Source: Haloplanus sp. (GTDB taxonomy: Archaea; Halobacteriota; Halobacteria; Halobacteriales; Haloferacaceae). Taken from it: a DNA stretch of 64,000 nucleotides. Numbering within the stretch: position 1 is the stretch's first letter; each line of letters begins with the position of its first letter. The notes below the pieces were generated by a model, which was not told the DNA's origin, did not search any database, and was given only the letters and a program-made list of their open reading frames with translations. Location of the stretch: positions 1-64,000 of the forward strand of contig NZ_JAQCNJ010000025.1 in NCBI RefSeq assembly GCF_028275055.1, read 5' to 3'. Of the stretch, positions 1-7,483 are shown piece by piece. The translations under genes and the position numbers were made by a program.

Positions 1-614
1 AGCGAGTGGCCGGGAATAACGTTCGCTGAGCCGTCGTCGTTGAACTTGTCCATCCGCGGGCCGACCATGTACGCGGCGACGAGGCCACACACGCCGCCGG
101 TCATGTGGACGACCGCCGCGCCGGCGAAGTCCTGAAAACCGAGGGCGGAGAGAAAGCCGCCACCCCACGTCAGGCCCGTCGCGACGGGGTAGATGAGTGC
201 CCCGACGAAAACGGTGAAAACGAGGTACCCACGGAGTTGTGCGCGCTCGGCGACGGCCCCGGAGACGATGGACGCCGCCACCATCGAGAACGCGGCACCG
301 AAGAGGATGCTCGCCCACGCCGTCGAACCGGCGCCGTAGTGGGCAAGGGGCGAGGAGAAGCCACCGCCGGACGTGACCCCGGCGATGACAGCGGATACGC
401 CGACGCCGACGATGAAGTACGCGAGAACACCGATTCCCCACGTGAGCACGTTTTTCGTCAACTGGTTTGCGACGTTTTTCGAGCGGACCTGCCCGGATTC
501 AAGCATTCCGAAGCCGGCGTGCATGAAGAACACGAGGAACGTCGCGACCATCACCCAGAGCAGGTTGACGCCCTCGGCGATGACCTCGGGGTCGGCTTGG
601 AGGAGTACGTCCAC
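1..614 (-). CDS. amt: Ammonium transporter (Amt family), N-terminal part, cut by window edge
   Basis: Integral membrane channel that takes up ammonium/ammonia. Reading leftward the product begins VDVLLQADPEVIAEGVNLLW and contains the Amt hallmarks FFMHAGFGMLESGQVRSKN and DFAGAAVVHMTGG. At least five hydrophobic segments are present before the frame leaves the window at base 1, so roughly the first 204 residues are seen. The start is taken as GTG at 614-612, because a stop lies a few codons upstream in this frame and family members begin only a few residues before the LQAD motif. A short leaderless ORF ends one base before this GTG. The gene is divergent from a copper amine oxidase that releases ammonia. 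A glnK partner, common beside amt, is not seen upstream. Confidence 0.93.
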   Translation of the reverse strand, partial: MDVLLQADPEVIAEGVNLLWVMVATFLVFFMHAGFGMLESGQVRSKNVANQLTKNVLTWGIGVLAYFIVGVGVSAVIAGVTSGGGFSSPLAHYGAGSTAWASILFGAAFSMVAASIVSGAVAERAQLRGYLVFTVFVGALIYPVATGLTWGGGFLSALGFQDFAGAAVVHMTGGVCGLVAAYMVGPRMDKFNDDGSANVIPGHS

Positions 615-615
615 C

Positions 616-732
616 TCAGCGTCCCCCCGTTAGCCCGTTGCTGTCGTTCGGTGTCGGTACGACTCGGCTTGTTCCAGACGAGGTCTGAACAACGACCACG
701 TCGATTCCGTCATCGTGCATGTGTATCCACAT
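616..732 (-). CDS. Leaderless 38-residue upstream ORF before amt
   Basis: An ATG at 732-730 lies about 24 bases downstream of a strong minus-strand TATA box (751-760), exactly where a leaderless haloarchaeal start is expected. The frame encodes MWIHMHDDGIDVVVV followed by a polar tail and stops with TGA at 618-616, one base before the GTG of amt. It could be a translated upstream peptide coupled to amt by reinitiation, or the amt leader may simply be about 115 bases long with a fortuitous ORF. No homologue is recognised and the peptide has no clear domain. Confidence 0.4.
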   Translation of the reverse strand: MWIHMHDDGIDVVVVQTSSGTSRVVPTPNDSNGLTGGR

Positions 733-750
733 CCAACCGAACAAAGTCCT

Positions 751-760
751 TTGATATAAA
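751..760 (-). promoter_or_regulatory. TATA box for the amt transcript
   Basis: On the minus strand the box reads TTTATATCAA. It predicts a transcription start near 730, at the ATG of the 38-residue upstream ORF rather than at amt itself. Confidence 0.6.
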
Positions 761-863
761 GTTTTGCTGAACGCGATATATTTCCAGTTATGTAGAGTAT
801 TCACCGTGTTATTTCGATAATATGGTTTCGTAATACCATTACATTCTGGCTGTCGTTCCGGAA

Positions 864-874
864 GTTTTAATTTA
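864..874 (+). promoter_or_regulatory. TATA box for the copper amine oxidase gene
   Basis: The sequence GTTTTAATTTA is about 28 bases before the ATG at 900, predicting an essentially leaderless transcript. Confidence 0.6.
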
Positions 875-899
875 AACACTCCCGACCCAACTAATTGAA

Positions 900-2888
900 A
901 TGGCGCAAGTAAGCACCCCTGAGGTCGAGCACCCGCTCGATCCCCTGACCGCGGCGGAGATCGAACTGACCACGGAGATCCTAGAGAAGCGGCCGGAGGT
1001 CGATGACGGCGTCGGGTTCTACAGCTACCAGCCGGTTGAGCCACCGAAGGACGAACTGTCCGAGTGGGAGAACGGCGACCCGTTCGACCGCAAGGTGACG
1101 GCCGTTCTCCGGGACTTCGAGGAGCGGAAGACCTACGAGGCGATCGTCTCCCTGACCGATAGCGAGGTCGTCTCGTGGGAGCACCTGCCGGACGCGATTC
1201 CACACATTCCGGACATGGACGTCCGCGAGGCGGAACAGGCGGTCATCGAGAGCGAGGCATTCCGCAAGGCCGCCCGCAAGCGCGGTGTGGAAGAGTTCGA
1301 GCACGTGATCGTCGACCCGTGGCCGGTCAACGCCAGCGAGTTCGTCCCCGACGAGGTCGAGGACCGGCGTCTCGCCCGCGGCCTCGCGTGGGTCGGCCGC
1401 GACGAGACGGACAACGCCTACTCCCGTCCGCTCGAAGGGATCCACACGTTCGTCGATCTCGACGAGATGGAGGTCGTCGAAGTCGTCGACAACGGTGTCG
1501 TCGACGAGGACAGCCCGCTACCGCCCGAGCGTGCCGACTTCCGAGCCGACGAGGTCGACACCCGGGACACGCGGGAACATCTCGATGTCGTCCAACCCGA
1601 CGGCGTGAGTTGGGAGGTCGACGGCCGCGAGGTTGAGTGGGAGAAGTGGTCGTTCCGCGTGGGCTGGACCGACCGTGAGGGACTCGTTCTCCACGACATC
1701 ACCTACGACGACGACGGCGAGGAGCGAAAGATCCTCCACCGACTCGCCGCGTCCGCGATGTCGGTGCCGTACGGCGACACCGACCCCAACCACAACTGGA
1801 AAAACGCCCTCGATATCGGCGAGTTCAACGTCGGCCGGATGGTGAACTCCCTCGACGAGGGCTGTGACTGCCTCGGTGTCATGCACTACTTCGACGCGGT
1901 CACCAACGACCGGAACGGGGAGATTCTCGAGTTCCCCAACGCCATCTGCATGCACGAGGAGGACGACGGACTGCTGTGGAAACACACCGAGGTCCGCAAG
2001 GGCAACACGGAGGTTCGGCGGCGGCGGCGGCTGGTCGTCTCACAGATCGCCACCGTCTACAACTACGATTACGCCTTCTACTATTACTTTTATCAGGACG
2101 GTCGGATCGAGGCCGAGATGCGGTTGACCGGCATCGACTCCAACGGTGTGGTGCCCGAAGGAACGTCCGCCGAGGACACGGGCGGCTTCTACGAGGTGGC
2201 CGCCCCACAGATCAAAACCTCGCTCCACCAGCACCACTTCAACTTCCGGATGGACTTCGATATCGACGGTGAGGAGAACTCGGTGTACGAGGTTCACAAC
2301 GAACCGGTCGACGACATGGCCTGGAACCACGAGGAGTCGGACAACCCTGCGGGACAGGGCTGGTATATGGAGGAGACGCTGCTTGAGTCCGAGCAGGAAG
2401 CGCGGATGGATATCGATCCGAACAAGGGTCGATACTGGCAGGTCGTCAACCCCAACAAAACGAACGATTACGGCTACAACCCCGGGTACAAACTCCACCC
2501 CAAGACGAACGTGGAGTCGCCGATGCAGCCCGGGTCGCCGGCCCGCCGACGAGCCGGGTTTATCGACAACGACTTCTGGGTGACCCCGTACGACGAGGGC
2601 GAGATGTACGCCGACGGCGAGTACCCGACCCAGAACGACGATCCCTCTGGGCTCCGTGAGTGGACCAGTCAGGACCGCGACATCGTCGAGGAGGACCTCG
2701 TTGTCTGGTACACGCTCGGTGTCAACCACCGCACCCGACCCGAGGACTGGCCGGTGCTGCCGGTCGAGGTTGCGAGCTTCGAACTCGCGCCGGAAGGGTT
2801 CTTCAACGAGAACCCCGCTATCGACGTGGCGCCGGAGCCGTCGGCCTGCGAACACGACGCTCCCGACGCCCACGCCGACGACGACTGA
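900..2888 (+). CDS. Copper-containing primary amine oxidase
   Basis: Oxidatively deaminates primary amines to aldehyde, ammonia and H2O2 using copper and a topaquinone made from one of its own tyrosines. The 662-residue length fits the family. The cofactor motif T-x-x-N-Y-D-Y is at 385-391, with Tyr389 the expected topaquinone precursor. The catalytic base is Asp332 in MHYFDAV. The copper ligands are His443 and His445 (HQHH) and His610 (NHRTRPEDW). All catalytic residues are present, so it looks functional. There is no signal peptide, so it is probably cytoplasmic. The ATG is leaderless behind a TATA box. Amt is divergent, and the convergent neighbour is a decayed ferredoxin. The amine substrate cannot be told from sequence. 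Confidence 0.95.
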   Translation: MAQVSTPEVEHPLDPLTAAEIELTTEILEKRPEVDDGVGFYSYQPVEPPKDELSEWENGDPFDRKVTAVLRDFEERKTYEAIVSLTDSEVVSWEHLPDAIPHIPDMDVREAEQAVIESEAFRKAARKRGVEEFEHVIVDPWPVNASEFVPDEVEDRRLARGLAWVGRDETDNAYSRPLEGIHTFVDLDEMEVVEVVDNGVVDEDSPLPPERADFRADEVDTRDTREHLDVVQPDGVSWEVDGREVEWEKWSFRVGWTDREGLVLHDITYDDDGEERKILHRLAASAMSVPYGDTDPNHNWKNALDIGEFNVGRMVNSLDEGCDCLGVMHYFDAVTNDRNGEILEFPNAICMHEEDDGLLWKHTEVRKGNTEVRRRRRLVVSQIATVYNYDYAFYYYFYQDGRIEAEMRLTGIDSNGVVPEGTSAEDTGGFYEVAAPQIKTSLHQHHFNFRMDFDIDGEENSVYEVHNEPVDDMAWNHEESDNPAGQGWYMEETLLESEQEARMDIDPNKGRYWQVVNPNKTNDYGYNPGYKLHPKTNVESPMQPGSPARRRAGFIDNDFWVTPYDEGEMYADGEYPTQNDDPSGLREWTSQDRDIVEEDLVVWYTLGVNHRTRPEDWPVLPVEVASFELAPEGFFNENPAIDVAPEPSACEHDAPDAHADDD

Positions 2889-2921
2889 CCGGTCGGCGGG
2901 TCGCGGCCCAAGCGAACCGGG

Positions 2922-3235
2922 TTATTTCCACGGATTCGACACGAAATCGGCTTGAACCGTCGCGCCGACTTCGATCCGACAGTCGGATCTGGGTTCGGCC
3001 ACACAGAACAAAACGTAGCCCGCGTCGTTGTGCCGGGGCCTTAGCGCACGCTGGCGGTGTGGACGAGATCACCCGCAAGCAACCGCCCGGTACAGGTGCC
3101 ACAGGCTCCGTACAGACAGCCGTACGGGAGTCCGAGTCCCTCCCGCTCGGCCGCCTCAACGACGGACTCGCCTTCGGCCACGTCGACGGGTGCCTTTCGC
3201 CCGTCGCGCCACTCAAAGGAGACCCGGTGGCTCAC
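2922..3235 (-). pseudogene. Frameshifted [2Fe-2S] ferredoxin, second copy
   Basis: The start is a GTG overlapping the stop of the adjacent mtoX remnant in the motif GTGA, as in the intact copy at 7166-7483. The protein is VSHRVSFEWRDG.. and keeps the cluster motif YGCLYGACGTC. After LVHTASVR it stops at 3041. The last part, YVLFCVAEPRSDCRIEVG with the fourth cysteine and ending in SNPWK, continues in another frame down to 2922. Aligned to the intact copy, the junction lacks 4 bases, so this is a deletion frameshift that removes the fourth cluster cysteine from the main frame. Probably non-functional. Confidence 0.85.
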
Positions 3236-3908
3236 TGCCAGACGTCGCTGGTGCAGTCGCCACCGGGCCACCGGATTTCGTGGGCACGGGCCGGGCCGCC
3301 GGGGGCGTCGCCGAAGTCGACGACGAACTCCTCGTCGAGAACCATCCGCCCCTCCTCGGGGACGACGTCCGCTTTCAACATCAGCGACCCCTCCTCGCCG
3401 ATGTCGGGGTAGAACTGGTTGTCCCACGACGAAAAGAGGGAGGTCGTCCAGTAGAGCCGCCGCCCGTCGCGGGAGAGTTGGAGCATCTGTGGGGCGCCGC
3501 GGATATCGTGGCCGGCGACCGTTCCCCGGTCACCGAAGTTCCCGCCCGCCCAGACGCGGTCGACCAGTCTCGGGGTGGCCGGATCGCTCACGTCGTACAT
3601 CCGCACGTCGCCGTGCAGCCAGTTGGCGAAAAAGAGGTACTGGTCGTCGAGCGAGAGCAGGAGATCGGTCGGCAAAGCCGGGACCGGCATGTCCCAATCC
3701 GGGTGTTCGCGGTCCTCAAGATCGATGGCCACATCCCAGTCCCACCCGCTGTCGGTCTCGTAGAACCGGATGATGTTCGAGGAGAGCGCCGCGCCGACAT
3801 AGCCCTGTGTCTGCTCGGGATTGTGGAACATCCGGACCTCAAGCGGAATCAGTCCATCCTCGCCGAAGGTCAGCGTCTGGTCGTGTTCGCGGTCCGCCCA
3901 ACTCCAGA

Positions 3909-3923
3909 CGTGGATGCTGTCGC
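3909..3923. repeat. Left copy of the 15-bp target-site duplication
   Basis: CGTGGATGCTGTCGC occurs here and again at 4185-4199 on the other side of the insertion. The intact mtoX copy has it only once, at the matching codons (GDSIHV on the minus strand), which proves it is a target duplication. Confidence 0.9.
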
Positions 3924-4184
3924 AGCGTGTCATAGAAGTCTTCACACACTATAGTTAGAATTATTATCTTTACAGAGAGATACGGTCTCAAAAGAGCGTG
4001 CACTAAGTGCACACCGCTCAAAATCAGTCAGAAACGGGTATTTTGTCTCCGAATAGTGATATTTCCCGTCCAGTTAGCTCGATTGAGCTTAGCGACTATG
4101 ATCTCTGTAGAGTCGCAAACAGCAAGTTCAGATCTGTTAACGCTGAATCCACCGAGAAGTATGAGAACGGTTCTATGACACCGT
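3924..4184. mobile_element. MITE-like 261-bp insertion in the mtoX pseudogene
   Basis: The element is AT-rich against a high-GC background and has no transposase-sized ORF. Its ends form imperfect inverted repeats: AGCGTGTCATAGAA at 3924-3937, and the reverse complement of 4171-4184 reads ACGGTGTCATAGAA (12 of 14 match). It is flanked by an exact 15-bp direct repeat of the target. An internal hairpin GTGCACT-A-AGTGCAC is visible. The parent IS family is not recognised. Confidence 0.85.
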
Positions 4185-4199
4185 CGTGGATGCTGTCGC
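4185..4199. repeat. Right copy of the 15-bp target-site duplication
   Basis: Identical to bases 3909-3923. After this copy the mtoX reading continues exactly as in the intact paralogue. Confidence 0.9.
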
Positions 4200-5053
4200 C
4201 GTACTTGCCGGCCTCCACGTCCTCGAGGTCGAACCCCGGGTAGTACGTTTCGGGGGCGGCCCACTCGCTGGAGATCATGATGTCGTGACGGGGCTAATAC
4301 CAGTAGTCGTAGTTCATCTCCATTGGGCCGGGGTCGGCCTCCCAGCGGCCGTCGATGGAGAAGTCCTCCTGGTCGAGTTGAAGGAAGCCACCCGGGAGTT
4401 CGCCGTCGGCGTCCCCGAGCATACTGATGACGATTTTTCCCTCGGGCGCGCAGTGAACCGTATGTGGCGCCGAGAGGTCGTGTTCGAACACCGCCTCCGG
4501 TTCGATCACCGTCCCTATCTCCGGGCTTCGCGGGTTCTCGGCGTCTATGATGTGGATGCGTGAGGACCGTTGTCCGGGAACGATCAGGTGGTCGCGTGCC
4601 AACCCCTCGGCGTGACACGACGAGGAGCAGGCGTTCCAGCCGAAGTGGTGGAGTTCGTCGCCCTTGTTCGGCATCTCGACCGTGTCGATCAACTCGGCGT
4701 AGGTGTCCGACTCGGGGTCGACGTCGACGACGCCGACGAAATCCGGGGCGTCGACGTCCATCCCCACCCGGAGTCCCATGACGAACGCGGTCTTTTCGCG
4801 TTCCGACTCTGTACGCATCGCCGCGGGTGTCGGGTAGCCGGGGCGGTCGGACTCGTGGTCGTGGTCGTGTGACTCCGCGGTCCGAGACGGCTCATCGGTG
4901 CTCATAATCGTGTGAACGTTGAACACGGTCCAACATAATACTGACTCGACTGAAACGATCGGCGGATCCCCGGACGACGTTTTTAGTGGGTCGGCAAGAA
5001 CACGCCAGTATGGGTTCGTTGGATACGACCGTCGCCGACCACAGAGCGGACCG

Positions 5054-6382
5054 ATGGTAGAGGTTGGCCTCTCCGCCGCACGGCTACTCGTCGCGTTGGT
5101 TCTGGTGGTGTTGAACGGCTTTTTCGTCGCCGCGGAGTTCGCCTTTGTTCGGGTCCGCGCCACGTCGGTCGAACAGCTCGTCGATGACGGGACCCCGGGT
5201 GCGACGGCCCTCCAAGCCGTAATGGGCGATCTCGACAACTATCTGGCGGTGACGCAACTCGGGATCACCCTCGCCTCGCTTGGACTCGGGTGGGCCGGCG
5301 AACCGGCCATCGCGTCCCTCATCGAACCCGTGCTTGGCTCGGTTCTCTCCCCGACGCTCGTCCACCTCGTCGCCGTCGCCGTCGGCTTCTCGGTCATCAC
5401 GTTTCTCCATGTTGTCTTTGGCGAACTCGCGCCGAAGACGTTCGCTATCGCACAGACCGAGCGGCTCTCGTTGTTGCTCGCGCCGCCGATGAAGCTCTTT
5501 TATCTGCTGTTTTACCCGGGGATTATCGTGTTCAATGGGGCGGCCAACGCCTTCACGCAGGCGTTGGGCGTGCCACCGGCCTCCGAGTCCGACGAGACGC
5601 TCGGCGAGCGCGAGATCAGGCGGGTCCTCGCACGCTCCGGCGAGGAGGGCGACATCGACGTCGATGAGGTGGCGATGATCGAACGCGTGTTCGAACTCAA
5701 CGACACCACCGTTCGCGAGGTCATGGTTCCGCGGCCGGACGTGACGAGCGTCCCGGCCGACGCCACGCTGCCCGACCTCCGGGAGACCGTATTCGACGCG
5801 GGCCACACGCGGTATCCGGTCGTCGAGGCCAACGGTCCGAACCAGGTGGTCGGATTCGTCGACGTCAAGGACATCCTACGCGCCGGCGAAACGGCGGATA
5901 CGGCAACGACGGCCGACGACATCGCACGCGAGATCATCGTCGTTCCGGAGACGACCGCGATCAACGACCTTCTGTTGCAGTTCAGAGGGGAGCGCGGGCA
6001 GATGGCCGCCGTGATCGACGAGTGGGGGTCGTTCGAGGGTATCGCAACGGTGGAGGACGTCGTCGAGGCGGTTGTCGGTGATCTCCGAGACGGGTTCGAC
6101 GTCGCGGAGCGCGAACCCACGATCCGCCGGCGGGGCGACGGCGGCTTCGACGCCGACGGTGGGGTCGCCCTCGCTACGGTCAACGACGCACTCGATGTCG
6201 ACATCGAACACGAGACGGTCGGGACGATGGGTGGCGTCGTGCTCAGCCGACTCGACCGTGCGCCCGAGACCGGCGACCGGGTCGAGGTGGCGGGCCGTGT
6301 CGTCGAGGTGACCGGCATCGACGGAACCCGTATCTCGACGGTTCGGATTCATACGCCCGACACCGAGTCGGCCGACGAGTAG
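5054..6382 (+). CDS. CorC/HlyC-type membrane protein (DUF21, paired CBS, transporter-associated domain)
   Basis: Family members are implicated in Mg2+/Co2+ homeostasis. The start chosen is ATG 5054 (MVEVGLSAARLL), which begins just before the first membrane segment; the long upstream extension of the open frame lacks coding character. Residues 1-190 form the DUF21 domain with about four hydrophobic segments and the motif NGFFVAAEFAFVRVR. A CBS pair follows (REVMVPRPDVTSVP...RYPVVE and IIVVPETTAINDLLLQFRGERGQMAAVIDEWGS as two halves). The C-terminal CorC_HlyC domain reads VGTMGGVVLSRLDRAPETGD. A TATA-like GTTTTTAG near 4979 could drive it. It separates the intact and decayed mtoX loci and is on the opposite strand from both. 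Confidence 0.9.
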   Translation: MVEVGLSAARLLVALVLVVLNGFFVAAEFAFVRVRATSVEQLVDDGTPGATALQAVMGDLDNYLAVTQLGITLASLGLGWAGEPAIASLIEPVLGSVLSPTLVHLVAVAVGFSVITFLHVVFGELAPKTFAIAQTERLSLLLAPPMKLFYLLFYPGIIVFNGAANAFTQALGVPPASESDETLGEREIRRVLARSGEEGDIDVDEVAMIERVFELNDTTVREVMVPRPDVTSVPADATLPDLRETVFDAGHTRYPVVEANGPNQVVGFVDVKDILRAGETADTATTADDIAREIIVVPETTAINDLLLQFRGERGQMAAVIDEWGSFEGIATVEDVVEAVVGDLRDGFDVAEREPTIRRRGDGGFDADGGVALATVNDALDVDIEHETVGTMGGVVLSRLDRAPETGDRVEVAGRVVEVTGIDGTRISTVRIHTPDTESADE

Positions 6383-6455
6383 GTCGGCGGGCGTCCGGCG
6401 GGTGGCGGTATCGACGGCGGTCGACACCGGACGGGGCCGCCGTTTCCGGACCGAT

Positions 6456-7169
6456 TCAGTTCGTGACGGCCGACCGCCGCCCGGCGTAGCGGCGGTATCC
6501 CTTCCGAGTCCCGACAGCGAGGAGGACGCCACCGACGAGTGCCAGTAGCCCCGCCTCAAGCGTCGCGGGGACGGCGTCGACGACGCCCAACCCGGCGACG
6601 ACGCCGACGACGAACCCGATCTGCAGGAGACAGACCGCACCGAGTGCGACCCTGCGGGTGGTGGCGTACAGCGAGCCGACGGCCGCCGTCTCCGCCATTG
6701 CGTGAACCGCGAGGACGGCCGCACCCGCGACGCCGAGCGTCGCGTCGGCGGCATAGAGGGTGGCGAGGGCGGTCCCTTCGAGGCCGCGGTGGAGCGTCAC
6801 GGCCCCCAGCGCGGCGTCCGTACAGGTCCCACAGCCCGTGAGGGTACGTCCGCGGACGGCAGCGCCGAAGCCCGCACCGGTCGCGACGCCGAGGGCCGCA
6901 CTGACTGGGGCCCGGTCGAGGGCGAGCACGACCGAGAGGCCACCGAGGACGACGAACAGAGGGGAGACGGCCCGGATCGGAAAGGTAAATCGGCCGGCGA
7001 CGGCGAGGACGAGGCCGCCACCGAACAGGCTGGCTCCGACCGAGGCGACGACGACGAGCGGGAAGCCGAGTCCGGTCTCGGCGGTCCCGACACCGTGTGC
7101 GGCGACGGGCGTCGAGAGGACGCCACTCCCGAGGGCGACGAGCAGAACGCGACGGCGGAGACGGGTCAC
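6456..7169 (-). CDS. Polytopic membrane protein, ZIP-like motifs, third gene of the mtoX operon
   Basis: Function not established. About 237 residues with an N-terminal signal/first helix (VTRLRRRVLLVALGSGVLST) and about seven hydrophobic stretches. The start is GTG at 7169-7167, overlapping the ferredoxin stop as GTGA, so translation is probably coupled. Conspicuous residues are a CGTC pair at 113-116, HRGLEG at 127-132 and HAMAE at 156-160. The paired His/Glu motifs in consecutive helices recall ZIP-family metal transporters, but the overall match is weak. Because methanethiol oxidase is a copper enzyme, a metal supply or electron transfer role is an attractive inference. The decayed mtoX copy has no equivalent gene. 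Confidence 0.7.
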   Translation of the reverse strand: MTRLRRRVLLVALGSGVLSTPVAAHGVGTAETGLGFPLVVVASVGASLFGGGLVLAVAGRFTFPIRAVSPLFVVLGGLSVVLALDRAPVSAALGVATGAGFGAAVRGRTLTGCGTCTDAALGAVTLHRGLEGTALATLYAADATLGVAGAAVLAVHAMAETAAVGSLYATTRRVALGAVCLLQIGFVVGVVAGLGVVDAVPATLEAGLLALVGGVLLAVGTRKGYRRYAGRRSAVTN

Positions 7170-7483
7170 CTCCACGGGTTCGGCACGAGGTCCGCCTGGA
7201 TCTCGGCTCCGACCTCGATCCGACAATCCGAGCGTGGTTCGGCCACACAGAGCAGGACGTAGCCGTCGCGTCGGTGCCGGGCTTTCAATCCCCGGGGGCG
7301 TTCGACGTGGACGAGGTCGCCGTCCAGTAGCCGGCCGGTGCAGGTGCCACAGGCACCGTACAGACAGCCGTAGGGGACACCGAGTCCCGCACGCTCGGTC
7401 GCGTCGATGATCGTCTCACCCTCGGCGACGTCGATGGTTGCGTCCCCCCCGTCGCGCCACTCCAAGGTGACCCGGTGGCTCAC
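7166..7483 (-). CDS. Plant-type [2Fe-2S] ferredoxin, second gene of the mtoX operon
   Basis: A 105-residue electron carrier. The cluster ligands are Cys40, Cys45, Cys48 and Cys79 in the pattern C-x4-C-x2-C-x30-C (YGCLYGACGTC ... LLCVAEP), typical of plant-type ferredoxins. The start is GTG 7483-7481, overlapping the mtoX stop as GTGA. This is preferred over a longer frame starting inside mtoX because homology to the other copy begins here (VSHRV). It overlaps the next gene in the same way. The tight coupling implies the ferredoxin is made in fixed ratio with MtoX and may take electrons from, or protect, that enzyme. The link is inference, not established. Confidence 0.9.
   Translation of the reverse strand: MSHRVTLEWRDGGDATIDVAEGETIIDATERAGLGVPYGCLYGACGTCTGRLLDGDLVHVERPRGLKARHRRDGYVLLCVAEPRSDCRIEVGAEIQADLVPNPWR

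Larger units (their letters stand above)
3232..4905 (-). pseudogene. mtoX: Decayed methanethiol oxidase / selenium-binding protein (SBP56), second copy
   Basis: This is a paralogue of the intact gene at 7480-8883, similar along its whole length. The N-terminal part (4905-4297, from MSTDEPSR) keeps HHFGWNACSSSC. It ends at NYDYWY, where the CAG (Gln) of the intact copy is TAG (bases 4294-4296). Reading continues in the same frame to GKYGDSIH, where a 261-bp element (3924-4184) is inserted with a 15-bp target duplication. The C-terminal part (to TSDVWQ, 3232) then resumes intact. Element plus duplicated target add 276 bases, so the frame is preserved, but the element itself carries stops. With both lesions no full enzyme can be made. 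Confidence 0.9.

Noticed and set aside
4919..5053. N-terminal extension of the CorC-type protein to 4919
   Set aside because: Open only by chance; no similarity, overlaps the promoter region, and the membrane domain begins right after ATG 5054.
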